The position numbers and the translations under genes are program-made. Positions 43,790-54,523 of a stretch of 64,000 nt of DNA are shown one piece after another. Position 1 is the stretch's first letter; each line of letters opens with the position of its first letter. The notes below the pieces were generated by a model. That model saw nothing but the letters and a program-made list of their open reading frames with translations, ran no database searches and had not been told where the DNA came from. The stretch lies in assembly GCF_030272615.1 (NCBI RefSeq), contig NC_081413.1:184809451-184873450 (forward strand), given 5' to 3'. The stretch comes from Cryptomeria japonica (Eukaryota > Streptophyta > Pinopsida > Cupressales > Cupressaceae).

Positions 43790-45454
43790 GAGGGTATAAC
43801 CCCAATCTTCTCTCTGAGATATTCAAAAGTTTTCTGAGGCAAAGGCTTAGTAAAGATATCTACAATCTGCTCTTTAGTATTCACATAAACCAATCTCACT
43901 TATTTTGCTTCAACATTCTCTTTCTGAAAATTGTATTTGATAGAATCATGTTTAGTTTTAGAGTGAAATACCAGATTCTTAGATATATCAATTGTTGTTG
44001 AATTGTCACAATAGATGATTATAGGTTCTTTTCATTTTATCTTTATGTCCTTCAACATTTTCTTAATCCATAATACATGAGTACAATTAGTTGTTGCTAC
44101 AACATATTTTGATTCTGCTATTGATAATGATGCACAACTCTATTTCTTGCTCAACCATGAAATCGATCTGCTACCAAGAAATTATGCCCCGCCAATGGTG
44201 CTCTTTCTGTCATCTAAATCTCCTGCCCAACTAGCATCAGTGTATGCACATAAATCAAAATTTTCATCTTTAGGATACCATAAACCAAGATATGTTGTGC
44301 CTTGCAGATACTGAAAAATCCTTTTCACCACTGATTCATGATTTTCTCTAGGATTACTCTGAAATCTTGAAACAATACACACTGCATTCATTATATCAGG
44401 TCTTGTTTGTGTCAAATATAGTAAACCTCCAATCATAGATTTGTATCTTGTCAGATTAATAGGAGCTGAATCATTCTTCAATGATAGTTTATCAGTTTTA
44501 TTCATAGGAGTACTTACCGATTTAGATTTTTCCATACCAAATTTCTTCAGTAGTTTCTTCAAGTACTTTGTTTGACATATGAATATACCTTTATCAGTCT
44601 GTGAAATCTGCAATCCTAAAAAATAATTTTATCTCCCCAATCATAGACATTTCAAATTCTTCCTGCATCGTATTAGAAAAGTCTTTACACAATCCATCTT
44701 CTTCTCCAAAAATGATGTCATCAACAAAAAATTCAATAACCAATATGTCTTCATTAATCACAATGTAATATAAATTGTTGTCCGCATTACCTTTAGTGTA
44801 ACCAAGCTTCAAAATATATTTGTCCAATCTAGCGTCCCAAGCTCTAGGAGCTTGCTTTAATCCATATAAAGCTTTCCTTAACCTGCAAACTATCTCTTTA
44901 TCATTTGTCAATGAAAATCCATCAGGTTGTTCAATATAAACTTCCTATTCAAGATCACCATTCAGAAATGAATATTTAACATCCATTTGATATACTTTAT
45001 AGTTCTTATGTGTTGCAAATGCAAGAAATAATTTGACTGCCTCAATTCTAGGTATTGGTGCAAAGGTTTCATTGTAATCAATTCCCTCTTTCTGTGAATA
45101 TCCTTTACACACTAATCTTGCTTTGTTTCTGATTATCTTACCATCTTCATTAAGTTTATTTCTGAATACCCATTTAGTTCCAATTACATTTTTATCTTTA
45201 GGTTGGGGAACCAATGTCCATGTATTGTTTTTTTCAATTTGCTCCAATTCATCTTCCATAGCTCTAATCCAATGTTTATCTTTAGATGCCTCAATAACAA
45301 ATGCTAGTTCAATTTGAGAAATTAAACCTAAATCTTCATTTTCCAGTCTTCCTCTTGTCATAACTCCTTGATACTTATTCCCAATTATCTGACTTTCAAA
45401 GTGATTCAATCTTACATACCTAGGTGTGTTCACTTGTTGTTGCTCTTCGCTCAC
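43790..45454 (-). pseudogene. E2 reverse transcriptase and RNase H (broken)
   Basis: RT: EDELEQIEKNNTWTLV, GTKWVFRNKLNEDGKII, KARLVCKGYSQKEGIDYNET, then RKALYGLKQAPRAWDARLDK and EFFVDDIIFGEEDGL. A frame change follows. LLKKFGMEKSKSVSTPM, SMIGGLLYLTQTRPDIMNAV and DLCAYTDASWAGDLDDRKST (44613-44182) give the RT end and first RNase H Asp. The rest of RNase H (44180-43790) is recognisable with stops. Confidence 0.92.
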
Positions 45455-45489
45455 TATGGAATTCTCTGATGATTCCGGTGTGGCTGGAT

Positions 45490-46692
45490 CTACGATGCAT
45501 TTTGTATAGGTTCATTTATGATCATCTCAACTATCGGTTTAGAATCCATAGACCTTGAATTTCCTCTAAAGTGTTCATCTATCTTCACACTTGCACTCTC
45601 AATGATTTTCTGCAATCTTTTATTAAAACATATATATGCTTTGCTCTTAGATGAATAACCAAGAAATATACCTTCATCACTTCTAGGGTCAAATTTACCA
45701 ATATACTCATCTCTCCTAATGTAGAATTTGCTTCCAAATATTCTGAAGTACTTTAGAGTAGGAATATTACCAAACAATAATTCATAGGGTGTCTTACCGG
45801 TTTCACCTTTGATGTGAACTCTATTAAAAGTGTAAACCATTGTATTCACTGCTTCTCTCCAATACACATGAGGTAGATTTGCTTCTGATATCATGCTTCT
45901 AGCTGCATCCAAAATAGTTATGTTCTTCCATTCCACAACTCCATTTTGCTAAGGTGTCTGGGGTGCTGATAGTTGTCTTCTAATTCCATTCACTTCACAA
46001 AATGTATTGAACTCCTTAGATGTAAATTCACCTCCTTGATCTAATCTTAAACATTTGATTTTCTTACTGGTTTCATTCTCTACAAGTGCCTTGAATAATT
46101 TGAATTTCCCAAAAGCTTGTGATTTCTCCCTCAGAAAAGTAACCCAGCACATTCTAGAATAATCATCAATAATTAGCATAAAGTATCTGTCTCCTTGTAG
46201 ACTTCTTGTTCTTGTCGGACCACATAAGTCAGTATGAATTAAATCAAGAACATCATTGGATTTCTCAGAAATACTCTTAAAAGTTGTTCTAACTTGCTTT
46301 CCCATTGGACATTCCTTACATACTAGATTATGAGGTTTTACAATCTTAGGTAAATCCCTTACTGCCTTAGATGAACTAATCTTTACAATGCAATCAAAAT
46401 TCACATGATAGAGTCTTTTATGTCATAACCAACTTTCATCAATAAGTGCAATCAAGCATGTCTTTTCATTGTTATTCAAATGAAAGATATTACTTGTAGT
46501 CTGATTACCGGTTGCAATTTCCAAACAAGTTTTGTTCATGATTTTGCATTTACCATTCTTCAATTGTAACTGAAATCCCTTTTCAGCTAATTGACCAACA
46601 CTCAAAAGATTATGCTTCAAACCTTCAACATAATAAATGTTGTCAGTATTGTGCTTACCATCAAAAGATGTAGTGCATTTTCCTCTGATCAA
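45490..46692 (-). pseudogene. E2 GAG-pre-integrase and integrase (broken)
   Basis: YYVEGLKHNLLSVGQLAEKG (46692-46423), a stop, then LIHTDLCGPTRTRSLQGDRY, SRMCWVTFLREKSQAFGKFK, CLRLDQGGEFTSKEFNTFCE and LSAPQTP. After a stop at about 45947: NITILDAARSMISEANLPHV, ETGKTPYELLFGNIPTLKYF, SDEGIFLGYSSKSKAYICFN. The catalytic Asp residues are visible. The Glu-bearing VERKN-type motif reads VEWKN. Confidence 0.9.
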
Positions 46693-46737
46693 ACAAGCTT
46701 TGTCATCTCCAAATGTTTCTAGATCTCTATTGTATTC

Positions 46738-47919
46738 CTAAAAAGATAAGAATTTACTTTTATCACCAGTCATATGATGTGAACATCCTGAATCTGTAAT
46801 CCATTCATCCTTTTCTTCAATTTTAGCTACGAGGGCCTGCTCTACCGATGGAATAGTAGGTGCCAGTTGATCTTCTGTTATTGCAACAAAAGCCCATCCA
46901 TTTTCTGTCATTTCTTCATCAAAATCATCAGTAACTCCTTCATCAGCATAATAACATGATTTGTCTTTATTCTTCTTAAATCTATATCTCTGATATTCAG
47001 GGTTAGGCTTGTATGTTCTTTTAGCTTCTTCTCTCAATCTTTCATGTCTATCAGGACATCTAGATGCCTTATGACCAACTTTATTGCAATTAAAACATTT
47101 AAATGGTTCTTTACCTTCATACTTACTTCCAATAGGACCTTTAGGCATTTTCCTTGCAAATAGCGCTTTAAGTTCTTCAAGTTCTTCATTTTCCCTCCTG
47201 ATATCTTCAAGTTCTCTTGCATAAAGTGCTTTCCAATCAAATTTATCATATGATGATGATGCATATGATGATGCTTTGAAGGATAAATTTGTTTTAATTG
47301 TAGCAATAGGACCAAATTCCTCAAGCTCAAATGCTTAAAGTTTTCTAGCCAAGGTGTCTCTAGATACTGATGTATTAGGCATTGTTCTCAACTCATTAAT
47401 ATCAGTTACTTTCATTTTGTATGCTGGTGGCAATGCTCTCAAAACTTTAGAAACAATTTCATCTTCACTTAAGGAACCTCCACAACATTCTATTCCCAAA
47501 ATAATTTCATTAACCCTTTCCATAAAAGCAAAAATTCTTTCATCTTCTTCCACTTTCAAATTTTCATACCTAACTCTGAAGCATTTCAGTTTTGCAATTT
47601 CGAAAGTGGTATCTCCTTCATTCAATGTCTCCAATTTATCCCAAATAGCTTTAGCAGTAGATTGATTTGATAAACACATGATTTCCTGATTTGACAAGGT
47701 GCTCAAAAGTGCTTCTCTTGCTTTGTAATCATTCTCTTGATCCTTATCCAATGTAGGTGGATTAGGTTGACTCGGTGTTGGACCAATATACCCATTTTGT
47801 GTAACATCCCATATATCTATTCCAATGCCATTCCGATGTGTCTCCATTCTAATCTTCCATATACCATAGTTAGTTCCATCATGTTTCAGACTATCCTTCC
47901 TAAAAAAGTTAGTTGCCAT
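46738..47919 (-). pseudogene. E2 gag and protease start (broken)
   Basis: A 194-residue open piece from MATNFFRKDSLKHDGTNYGI (47919) includes AIWDKLETLNEGDT, RVNEIILGIECCGGSLSEDE and RALPPAYKMKV. One stop (47332) separates it from the next region. The 47148-46738 piece has CFNCNKVGHKASRC and then WITDSGCSHHMTGDKS, the aspartic protease active site. This is the most complete gag among the A/E copies here. Confidence 0.92.
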
Positions 47920-47961
47920 AGAATCTCCTCAAGTTGTTAAACTTCTTCAAAAAGAGGACTT

Positions 47962-47974
47962 AGCTCTCATACCA
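47962..47974 (-). other. E2 primer-binding site
   Basis: Element strand TGGTATGAGAGCT, one mismatch to the E1 site. Confidence 0.88.
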
Positions 47975-47976
47975 AT

Positions 47977-49035
47977 TTTTAGGACCCGGAGGCAACTGAG
48001 AGGTGGGGGGGTGAATTAGTTGTCTATTAATTTCAACCCAAACATAGCTTAATCAAACTTGATACTTAATACCGGTAAACCAAACTTAATGTCAGTTAAT
48101 AGATTAACAATTAATATTAATACCGATTAAACTTAATGCATGAAATAGAATGAGAAACAACATCCACAACACCTAACACAAAGATTTGCACGTGGAAACC
48201 CTGTAAGGGGAAAAAACACTATGGGAAACCTTACCCACAATCAAATAATACTACTATAGATAGTATGTGTGTACAAATGGGGTCTGCATATGCAGAAAGG
48301 CCAGTTGTCTAGAGCTCACTGCTCAATCACAAGTTGAGAGCCACACTGACTACAATTGGATGATTAAATCCAATGATAATGTACTACTCAAAGTAGAATC
48401 TCCAATGCTGGATTCAGTACTGATTAAGCTCTGATAATCTCTTTCAAACCTTCCTTGAACCTTCTCTATGGTCTACTCATATGATCTTCAATATTCACAC
48501 ATACCATGTTACAATACCATAACCTTACATATCATTTCCCTACATCTCACAATTGAGATCTTACATATATACCAAAACCTAAGACCAAATGTGTAGGTCG
48601 GATCACTAAGAATATTACAATTAAATCATTTACAATTAAGTCAAGATGCGATGCGTCATGTTGGCTCAATGTAATTACTACAATATCCAATTGATTAAAT
48701 CATCTCCATAATGTGTCGCGTTGATCTGGAATAGATAATACATGTCGGTCCATAACTTAGATCGATATGCTGGTAACAACAAATGTCAACCCAATTAGAC
48801 CAATAACCAAAATACTAAAACCAAGTGATCTCTAGATGATAACAAGTCATCTTCAGTGCCGGTGAACAATATAACCTGTCAGTGAACCAAATACCAGTGA
48901 CTGTGCATAAGTCACTATACTTTCTGGTGAACATAATGTGCCAGTTCAACATGACCAAAGATCTCTAGAAGGATAAGTGCAAATATGTGTTGACATCAAT
49001 GACAAAACCAATGCAACATATCCATAATACCAACA
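47977..49035 (-). repeat. E2 5' LTR (1,059 bp)
   Basis: It starts TTTTAGGACCC (usual TGTTAGG) and ends CCAACA. TATA box at 48564-48572 on the minus strand. The shared R block is at 48279-48325. Confidence 0.92.
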
Positions 49036-49284
49036 AACATTTTGAAATATGTATAGGGACCGGTATATATGTGTAATTCACTTGTACATATATTTCTTGT
49101 ATATATTCACCCAGCTTTGTCATTGATGTGAAAGGGGGAGGAGTACAGTGAAAAATTGAATGAATATCACAGGGGGAGACTACAAATGTAAATAGATGGA
49201 CAGATGTATAGGAAGGAGAGCATACTAATTAGAGGTAGTATCACTTTTCACATGAGTGTTGGCATCAATGCCAAAGGGGGAGAT
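49036..49284 (+). other. Element C 3' interior with polypurine tracts
   Basis: 249 bp of C's own DNA. Three purine tracts occur: AAAGGGGGAGGAG (49131-49143), AGGGGGAGA (49171-49179) and the terminal AAAGGGGGAGAT (49273-49284). TTGGCATCAATGCCAA just before the last can form a 7-bp stem. No coding. Confidence 0.8.
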
Positions 49285-50250
49285 TATTGGCAATTGGCAC
49301 TCATTCGGTAGTCACCCTCTGAGGTGAATTTTATTGTTGCGTTCTCATTGATGGCAACTCATCTTGAAGAGATGGTATTTCTTCATCCGGATTCATCACT
49401 TTATCATTTTGTCTAGTTACGGCCAACTGATATTCATCCTATGGTTTACACTTGTTAACTGGTTATTCTTAGTACTAGTAATTTATATTATGGGACCCGC
49501 TAAAGTCATTGGAGGATTTCAAGGTAGCATGCAAGGCCAACATCAAACAAGATCATCAGGATAATTTGTAATATACTTTATGATCCGGTAGGAAGTCGAC
49601 AGGTTTATTTTATTGTGAAGGGCAACATGATGAACAAGTTATAAGGGTATATAAGGGAGATCTCTTTGCGATGGATAATATACATATACATTGATATGAT
49701 GTGATTTGAAATGCATATGAGTCAAAGATTGATGGTATGCGAATTGATGAGAGATTGTTAGTGTATGTGCGCAGTTGCACGTGCACAATCCTAACTGATA
49801 GTTGAACACAGTATCAGTTTCACCAATTCAGTTGAAGTGCTCAGAGCTACAACCAGAACTTATCCAGCATGGTCAAATGTATCATTTAAGTTCAATGATT
49901 TTATGAATCATTATGTAATGATATGTAAGTTAGTGAGATGTCCATATATGTGTATTTGAGTAGTGAACTCTAGGCAGTAAGCCTGTATGCATGTTCATAC
50001 CCCTCTATATAATATTTGTATACCTTGATCAAGTATATAGATATTGTGGGTAGGGACCCCACCATGTTTTTTCTCTTTACAGGGTTTTCCATGTATAAAT
50101 ACTAATGTTATGGTATTGGCTTATGTGTTGATTTTTTTATGCACTTTAATTTTATATTCTATCATCCGGTTAATCACCAATAAGTTCATAAATTCTTTTA
50201 TTGGTAGAACACGGATTCACCCCACCTCTTAGTGTTCTTGGATTCCAAAA
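49285..50250 (+). repeat. 3' LTR of element C (966 bp)
   Basis: Starts TATTGGCAATTGGCAC (usual TGTTGG) and ends TTCCAAAA. TATA box at 49649-49656, R block at 49962-50004. Followed directly by ATTAG. Confidence 0.93.
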
Positions 50251-50255
50251 ATTAG
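50251..50255. other. Target-site duplication of element C, right copy
   Basis: ATTAG, identical to 21932-21936. Confidence 0.9.
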
Positions 50256-50339
50256 TAGTTGTGACACCAAAGAAAAACCCTAAAAAGAAAAAATAGGGGG
50301 TCCCCATTTGTAATGGGGCGATGTGTGAAAAAGTTCACA
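50256..50339 (-). repeat. Block J, right end
   Basis: Continues the A-rich, AAACCCTAA-bearing sequence of block J beyond the C insertion and ends TTCACA at 50339. The last 16 bases TGTGAAAAAGTTCACA form a small inverted repeat. Gy3 coding similarity starts immediately after. Confidence 0.5.
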
Positions 50340-50760
50340 ATAGGTAGGTATTCTATTCTTTGCTTTATAGGGAGATGCAATTCCTAAATCATCAAAAATC
50401 ACTTTCCAATGTACAAACAATATTGTAGAATATGAAGCCTCATTCACAAGATTAATAATTGTATTACAATAGGAAATTTAACATCTTGAAGTCTATGGTG
50501 ATTCTCAGTGAGTCATTCAGAACAAAAATGAAGAATATGAAACAAAGGATGAGAAGCTCATTCCTTATAAAATTTTGGTTGATTTACATAAAACTAGGTT
50601 TGTTGCAATTACTTTTAGTGAAGTACCATGGTTACAAAAAAAACTTGGAGATGCCATGGCTACTATTGTCTCTATGCTTGATATCCCTCAGAAGTTACTA
50701 AATGTGAGTTCTTGGTCAAACAACTATTAATCCCGACCTATAAAATTCCATAGTGTGAAC
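50340..50760 (+). pseudogene. Gy3 second RNase H (archaeal type), fragment
   Basis: Plus-strand pieces read VGILFFAL, GDAIPKSSKITFQCTNNIVE and YEASF, then HLEVYGDSQ, YETKDEKLIPY, ITFSEVPWLQKKLGDAMATI and VSMLDIP. The NNxxEYxA and YGDS motifs are those of the additional RNase H of Tat-like gypsy elements. The first strand of the fold is missing at the J border. Stops and a frame change between 50460 and 50560 disable it. Confidence 0.82.
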
Positions 50761-50816
50761 TAATGTGTGAAATTGTTCATCCCAATTCCCCTTGGTACTG
50801 AGACATATACAATTAT

Positions 50817-52071
50817 TTGAAAATCCAAACATTACCTCCTAACTTGTCCAAAAACCAACATCACTCCTTTATCCATCAAACAACTAGATATGTTATCATC
50901 AGTGACACCTTATACTATCGCTCTTTTGACCAAATCATTCTTAGGTGTCTTGATTCATATGAGATGAAAACTAATTTACAAGAGGTCCATGATGGTATAT
51001 GTGGGGGTCATCTCAATGATTTAAGTCTTGCTAATAATTTGACAAGAGTAGGATACAATTGGCCTACTATAGAACAATATGCTCATGTTTTTGCAAATAA
51101 ATGTTGGAAATGTCAGATTCATGGAGACCTGATTCATGCACCATCATAGGAACTCTAGCCTATCATATCTCCTTGGCCCTTTTATCAATGGGGATTTGAC
51201 CTCATAGGTAAGATTCACCCTACCTCTACCAATGGATATAATTTCATTATCATAGCTACTAAGTACTTTACCAAATGGATTGAAGCTATTCCTATGACTT
51301 ACATCACTGACATCCAAATTTCTAACTTTATCCTTAATTAGACCATATGTTGTTATGGAATCCCTTTGGCTATTATTACTGACAATGGACGCCCTTTCAA
51401 AAACAAAGATGTAAAATAACTTTACACAAATTTTCATATCTAGCACAACTTTTCCTCCCCATATTATCTGCAGAGTAATGGTCAAGCTAAAGCATCTAAC
51501 AAAACCATCATTAAAATCCTTAAGAAAACTATCAATGATGTTGGTTGTGACTAGCATATACAACTAAATATTTCTCTATGGGCATACTGAACTAGTATAT
51601 GTACACCTATCAATGCTACACATTATTCACTAGTTTATGGTACTAAAGCTATTCCCCTTGAGGTCAAGATCTCTTCATTGAGAGTCTCTTTGTACAATAT
51701 CATTGAGAGTCTCTTTGCACAATATCATTGATGATGAAGAATACAAGATATCTAGATTCCATGACTTAGAAGTATTGGATGAGTGACACCAAACCACTGT
51801 AGTTCATCTACAAGCATATCAAAATCATCTCTACCAAAATTATAACAAGAAAACAAAAAGGTAGGCGTTTTAAAATCAAAGACTTGATCCTCAAGATAAA
51901 TCCTAAGAATCAACAAGAAAGGGAAAAGTGAGGAAAATTTGAACCTAATAGGCTAGGTCCTTATGTGATCACTGTATCCTATGGGTTAGGTGCTTATCAA
52001 CTAGCTAAACCAGAAGGGGAACCATTATTTGAACCGGTCAATAGCATATATCTCCACAAGTACTATGATTA
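50817..52071 (+). pseudogene. Gy3 integrase (broken, catalytic Glu changed)
   Basis: Zinc-binding region (50950-51149): EVHDGICGGH, YNWPTIEQYA, CWKCQIHGDLIHAPS. Core: WGFDLIGKIHPTS with the first Asp, IITDNGRPFKNKD with the second, and QSNGQAKASNKTI where the third catalytic residue is Lys (AAA, 51489-51491) instead of Glu. C-terminal part: HYSLVYGTKAIPLEVKISSL, NPKNQQEREK, KFEPNRLGPYVITVSYGLGA and YQLAKPEGEPLFEPVNSIYL, ending at TAA near 52071. At least seven in-frame stops. This is the final part of a Tat-like Pol. Confidence 0.92.
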
Positions 52072-52517
52072 AGTCAATATGATCTTGAAAAAAGAACAAA
52101 AAAATTGATATATGAACCTTAAAAAAAAACAAAAAAAGAGGAGAAAAATCCTTCACCCACTTGTGAAAACCTGGCAAACAGGCGCACTAGGTAAGTACCG
52201 TGGTGAAAACCTAGCAAACAAGCATCACATGTTGCAAGTCCTTGCTCCACCATCTATCTTCATTCTATCTAAATCTTATTCATATCTATGATAGATTGTC
52301 CATCCATCTTGTAATTAAATCCCCTTGAATCTTGTCATTATGACTTGGAACTAGTCAACATTCATCGTCTTCCTTGATACACAAACCAGTCTTGTGTATA
52401 ACCCCCTTTGGCCATTGTATATAGTTTCTCATAGATTGGGGGCATCTTCTTTGTCATGATCAATAGATGAAATATTTCTCATTGTTTGAATGGAGAATGA
52501 ACATGTACATAGCCATA
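52072..52517 (+). other. Gy3 3' untranslated region and possible polypurine tract
   Basis: Contains GTGAAAACCTGGCAAACAGG at 52164 and a second, similar GGTGAAAACCTAGCAAAC at 52201, typical of the non-coding tail of Tat-like elements. ATTGGGGGCA at 52436-52445 is the best polypurine tract. A 3' LTR should start just after, but no second copy is present to prove it. Confidence 0.55.
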
Positions 52518-52770
52518 ATGTCTTGAAAAATCCTAAAAATTACAAAATCTCCTAAAAAAATCTTTAAAATTACAAAGTGTCCTTAAAAAATCAAAATTGA
52601 AAAATGTCTTGAAAAATCCTAGAAATTGCAAAATGTTTTGAAAAAATCCTAAAAATTGCAAAATGTCTTGAAAAAAATTCTAAAAATTGCAAAATGTCTT
52701 GAAAAAAATCCAAAAAAATGCAAAATGTCCTAAAAAAATTCTAAAAAATGCAAAATGTCATGAAAAACCT
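52518..52770. repeat. 30-bp minisatellite (about 8.5 units)
   Basis: Units begin ATGTCTTGAAAAA and end AAATTGCAAA, 27-31 bp long, with small A-run length changes. It is probably in the U3 of the Gy3 3' LTR. Confidence 0.9.
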
Positions 52771-54523
52771 TTTTTCCAAAAACATCTTGAAGAAATTTCA
52801 AAAAGCATCAAACAAACACAAAAATCCTAAAAATTAAAAAAATTCAAAAATAATCATCATTTTCCTTTTCATTTCATCAATAAACTTGTCCTTTGCAAAT
52901 AGATAAATATTCGAACAAACACAGATGAAAAACTTGTAACACTGTGCTAACCAAATCACATATCAATAGGCAAATTATCAATCCAATCAACACGTCAGAC
53001 AAATCAACTTGTCACATCTATCAGTCAATCAACCTATCAAATTGTCCTTTGTCTGACTATCATCTGTCTTATACAGAGTGCATTATACTCGAAACTAGAC
53101 CGTGTCCATCTTATATAGGGTATTTCATTCTTGAAACCAGACTTCATGATCATCCTATCAAATGCAAACACAAACTATCAACTTTAACAACAAGATCAAA
53201 ATGGTTGTTGGCTCACTTGGTCTAGTGAGTCTTATCTTTTCTTGATTTATCTTTGGTTATATTCCTACGCTACTCAAGGATATCATTGAGTGATGAGAGT
53301 GGCTAGGATGGTTTATGACCTTTCTTTTTATCATCTTTTGTTTGTGGGATGTTGTTCATGATGTTTGGAAACATGTATCTCTTGGGTGTTTGTGTTGGTT
53401 CGGTCACTTTATGACTATTGGACATACCTAGACCCCTAACATACAAACCAATTTTTCAAAACACATCATGGATGCATTCCTTGTTTGTGATATATTTGTC
53501 TCTTTTGCAAAAGGATCACATTATTTCTCCGATCATATATGTCACAACGCAATGTATCCATTTTTCCATCTTAAAATAAAGCTCTCTATTACTAAAGGTG
53601 CACAAATGAAAGCAAGGTTTCCTTCATTTTTACTAACATTTCTTTTTCTAATTTCCATTTTTTTTCACTAACCTTTTTCTTTGTCAATACAGTTCATCTA
53701 TCAATCTTGTACTCTGGCACCAAAAATATGCACACAAATATGCATCTTGCATTCACAACATGTTAGTACATATGCATATCATGAGCCATTCATCTATCTT
53801 TCCGCTTTGCATACATATATTAGTAATATTACCACATAAAATATCACAAAACCATAACATCATATAAACATATTATAACATCAAAACACATATAGAATCT
53901 ACATATATCATATATATCATCAAAATGTATCAGTATACATAATCTTAGTGTCTATCTCAAAATGGAGCATGGAAGCTTGAACTAACATCAAAAGTGTCAA
54001 CAACAAAAGCATCAAGTACCAAACTGGGAGTATCACAGGGTGCTCCCTTGGTCCTCTTGGTCTCGCCCCCCTCCTGAGGATGAAGCTCCTCCTATCCCCT
54101 GCCCTATCTGTCTAGCTGGTCCTACCACTCCCGCACTACTATGTGTCCTTCGTGAATGAGTCCCGCTCTATTATCTCCCTTAACTCTAAACCATTGCAAA
54201 GGATGGTGCTATCTGATTTGATTGTACCACCCCCCCATATAGGAACCTCAAATAATAGATCTCCTTGCAATAATCCCTCATTTTGTCAAGGGCCTCATGC
54301 ATAGTGAAATATTATACCCCATTAATAAACTCTCAGACTCACTCATCCGATGTTTGTGCCCTAGCTATCATTGTGTTTTAAGAATCTACTAATGAATCTC
54401 TCTTTGCTAACCATTGATCCCTCTCTTCCCTATTTACATCTCACTCTACCAATAGTTTCATTCTCTTGAGACTCAAGTGATCCCTCTCTACTATCAATCT
54501 CCCCATGTCTGATGTCATAGATG
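52771..54523. other. Unassigned 1.75-kb stretch between Gy3 and copia G
   Basis: No convincing frame. The part to about 53715 may be the rest of the Gy3 LTR: TGGCACC at 53715-53721 could be a gypsy-type primer site. A less AT-rich, C-rich segment (54030-54230) has partly open minus and plus frames without recognisable motifs. Part of an older element is likely. Confidence 0.35.

Larger units (their letters stand above)
37364..49035 (-). mobile_element. Tandem copia pair E1-E2 (LTR-interior-LTR-interior-LTR)
   Basis: Three LTRs (37364-37944 truncated, 42337-43396, 47977-49035) alternate with two gag-pol interiors in the same orientation, with no host DNA between. The middle LTR has E1's primer site on its left and E2's polypurine tract on its right, so it is shared. 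Such arrays arise by recombination between copies or LTRs. AACAT follows the right end at 49036-49040. The left end is replaced by D. Both interiors are stop-riddled. Confidence 0.93.
21937..50250 (+). mobile_element. Element C: non-autonomous copia-like LTR retrotransposon hosting nested elements
   Basis: Two similar LTRs (21937-22901 and 49285-50250, roughly 89% alike over the first 225 bases by eye) are flanked by the perfect 5-bp duplication ATTAG. The primer site is at 22904 and the polypurine tract ends at 49284. C's own DNA is about 3.9 kb of left interior (to 26841) and 0.25 kb of right interior (from 49036). The rest is later insertions. Its two frames are not gag-pol: a coiled-coil/zinc-knuckle ORF1 and a large ORF2 of unknown function. 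No RT, integrase or protease is seen in what remains; a segment lost between 26841 and 37364 cannot be excluded. Confidence 0.9.

Noticed and set aside
49048-49110. TATATATGTG-rich stretch as a promoter
   Set aside because: It is in the C 3' untranslated interior; AT-rich words are expected and nothing downstream would be transcribed from it.
50044-50232. Plus-strand 62-residue frame with a hydrophobic segment
   Set aside because: Lies in the C 3' LTR R/U5 and is not kept in the 5' LTR.
53715-53721. TGGCACC as a gypsy primer-binding site after a Gy3 LTR
   Set aside because: Only seven bases match and no LTR end or downstream gag is visible; kept as a possibility in the unassigned stretch only.
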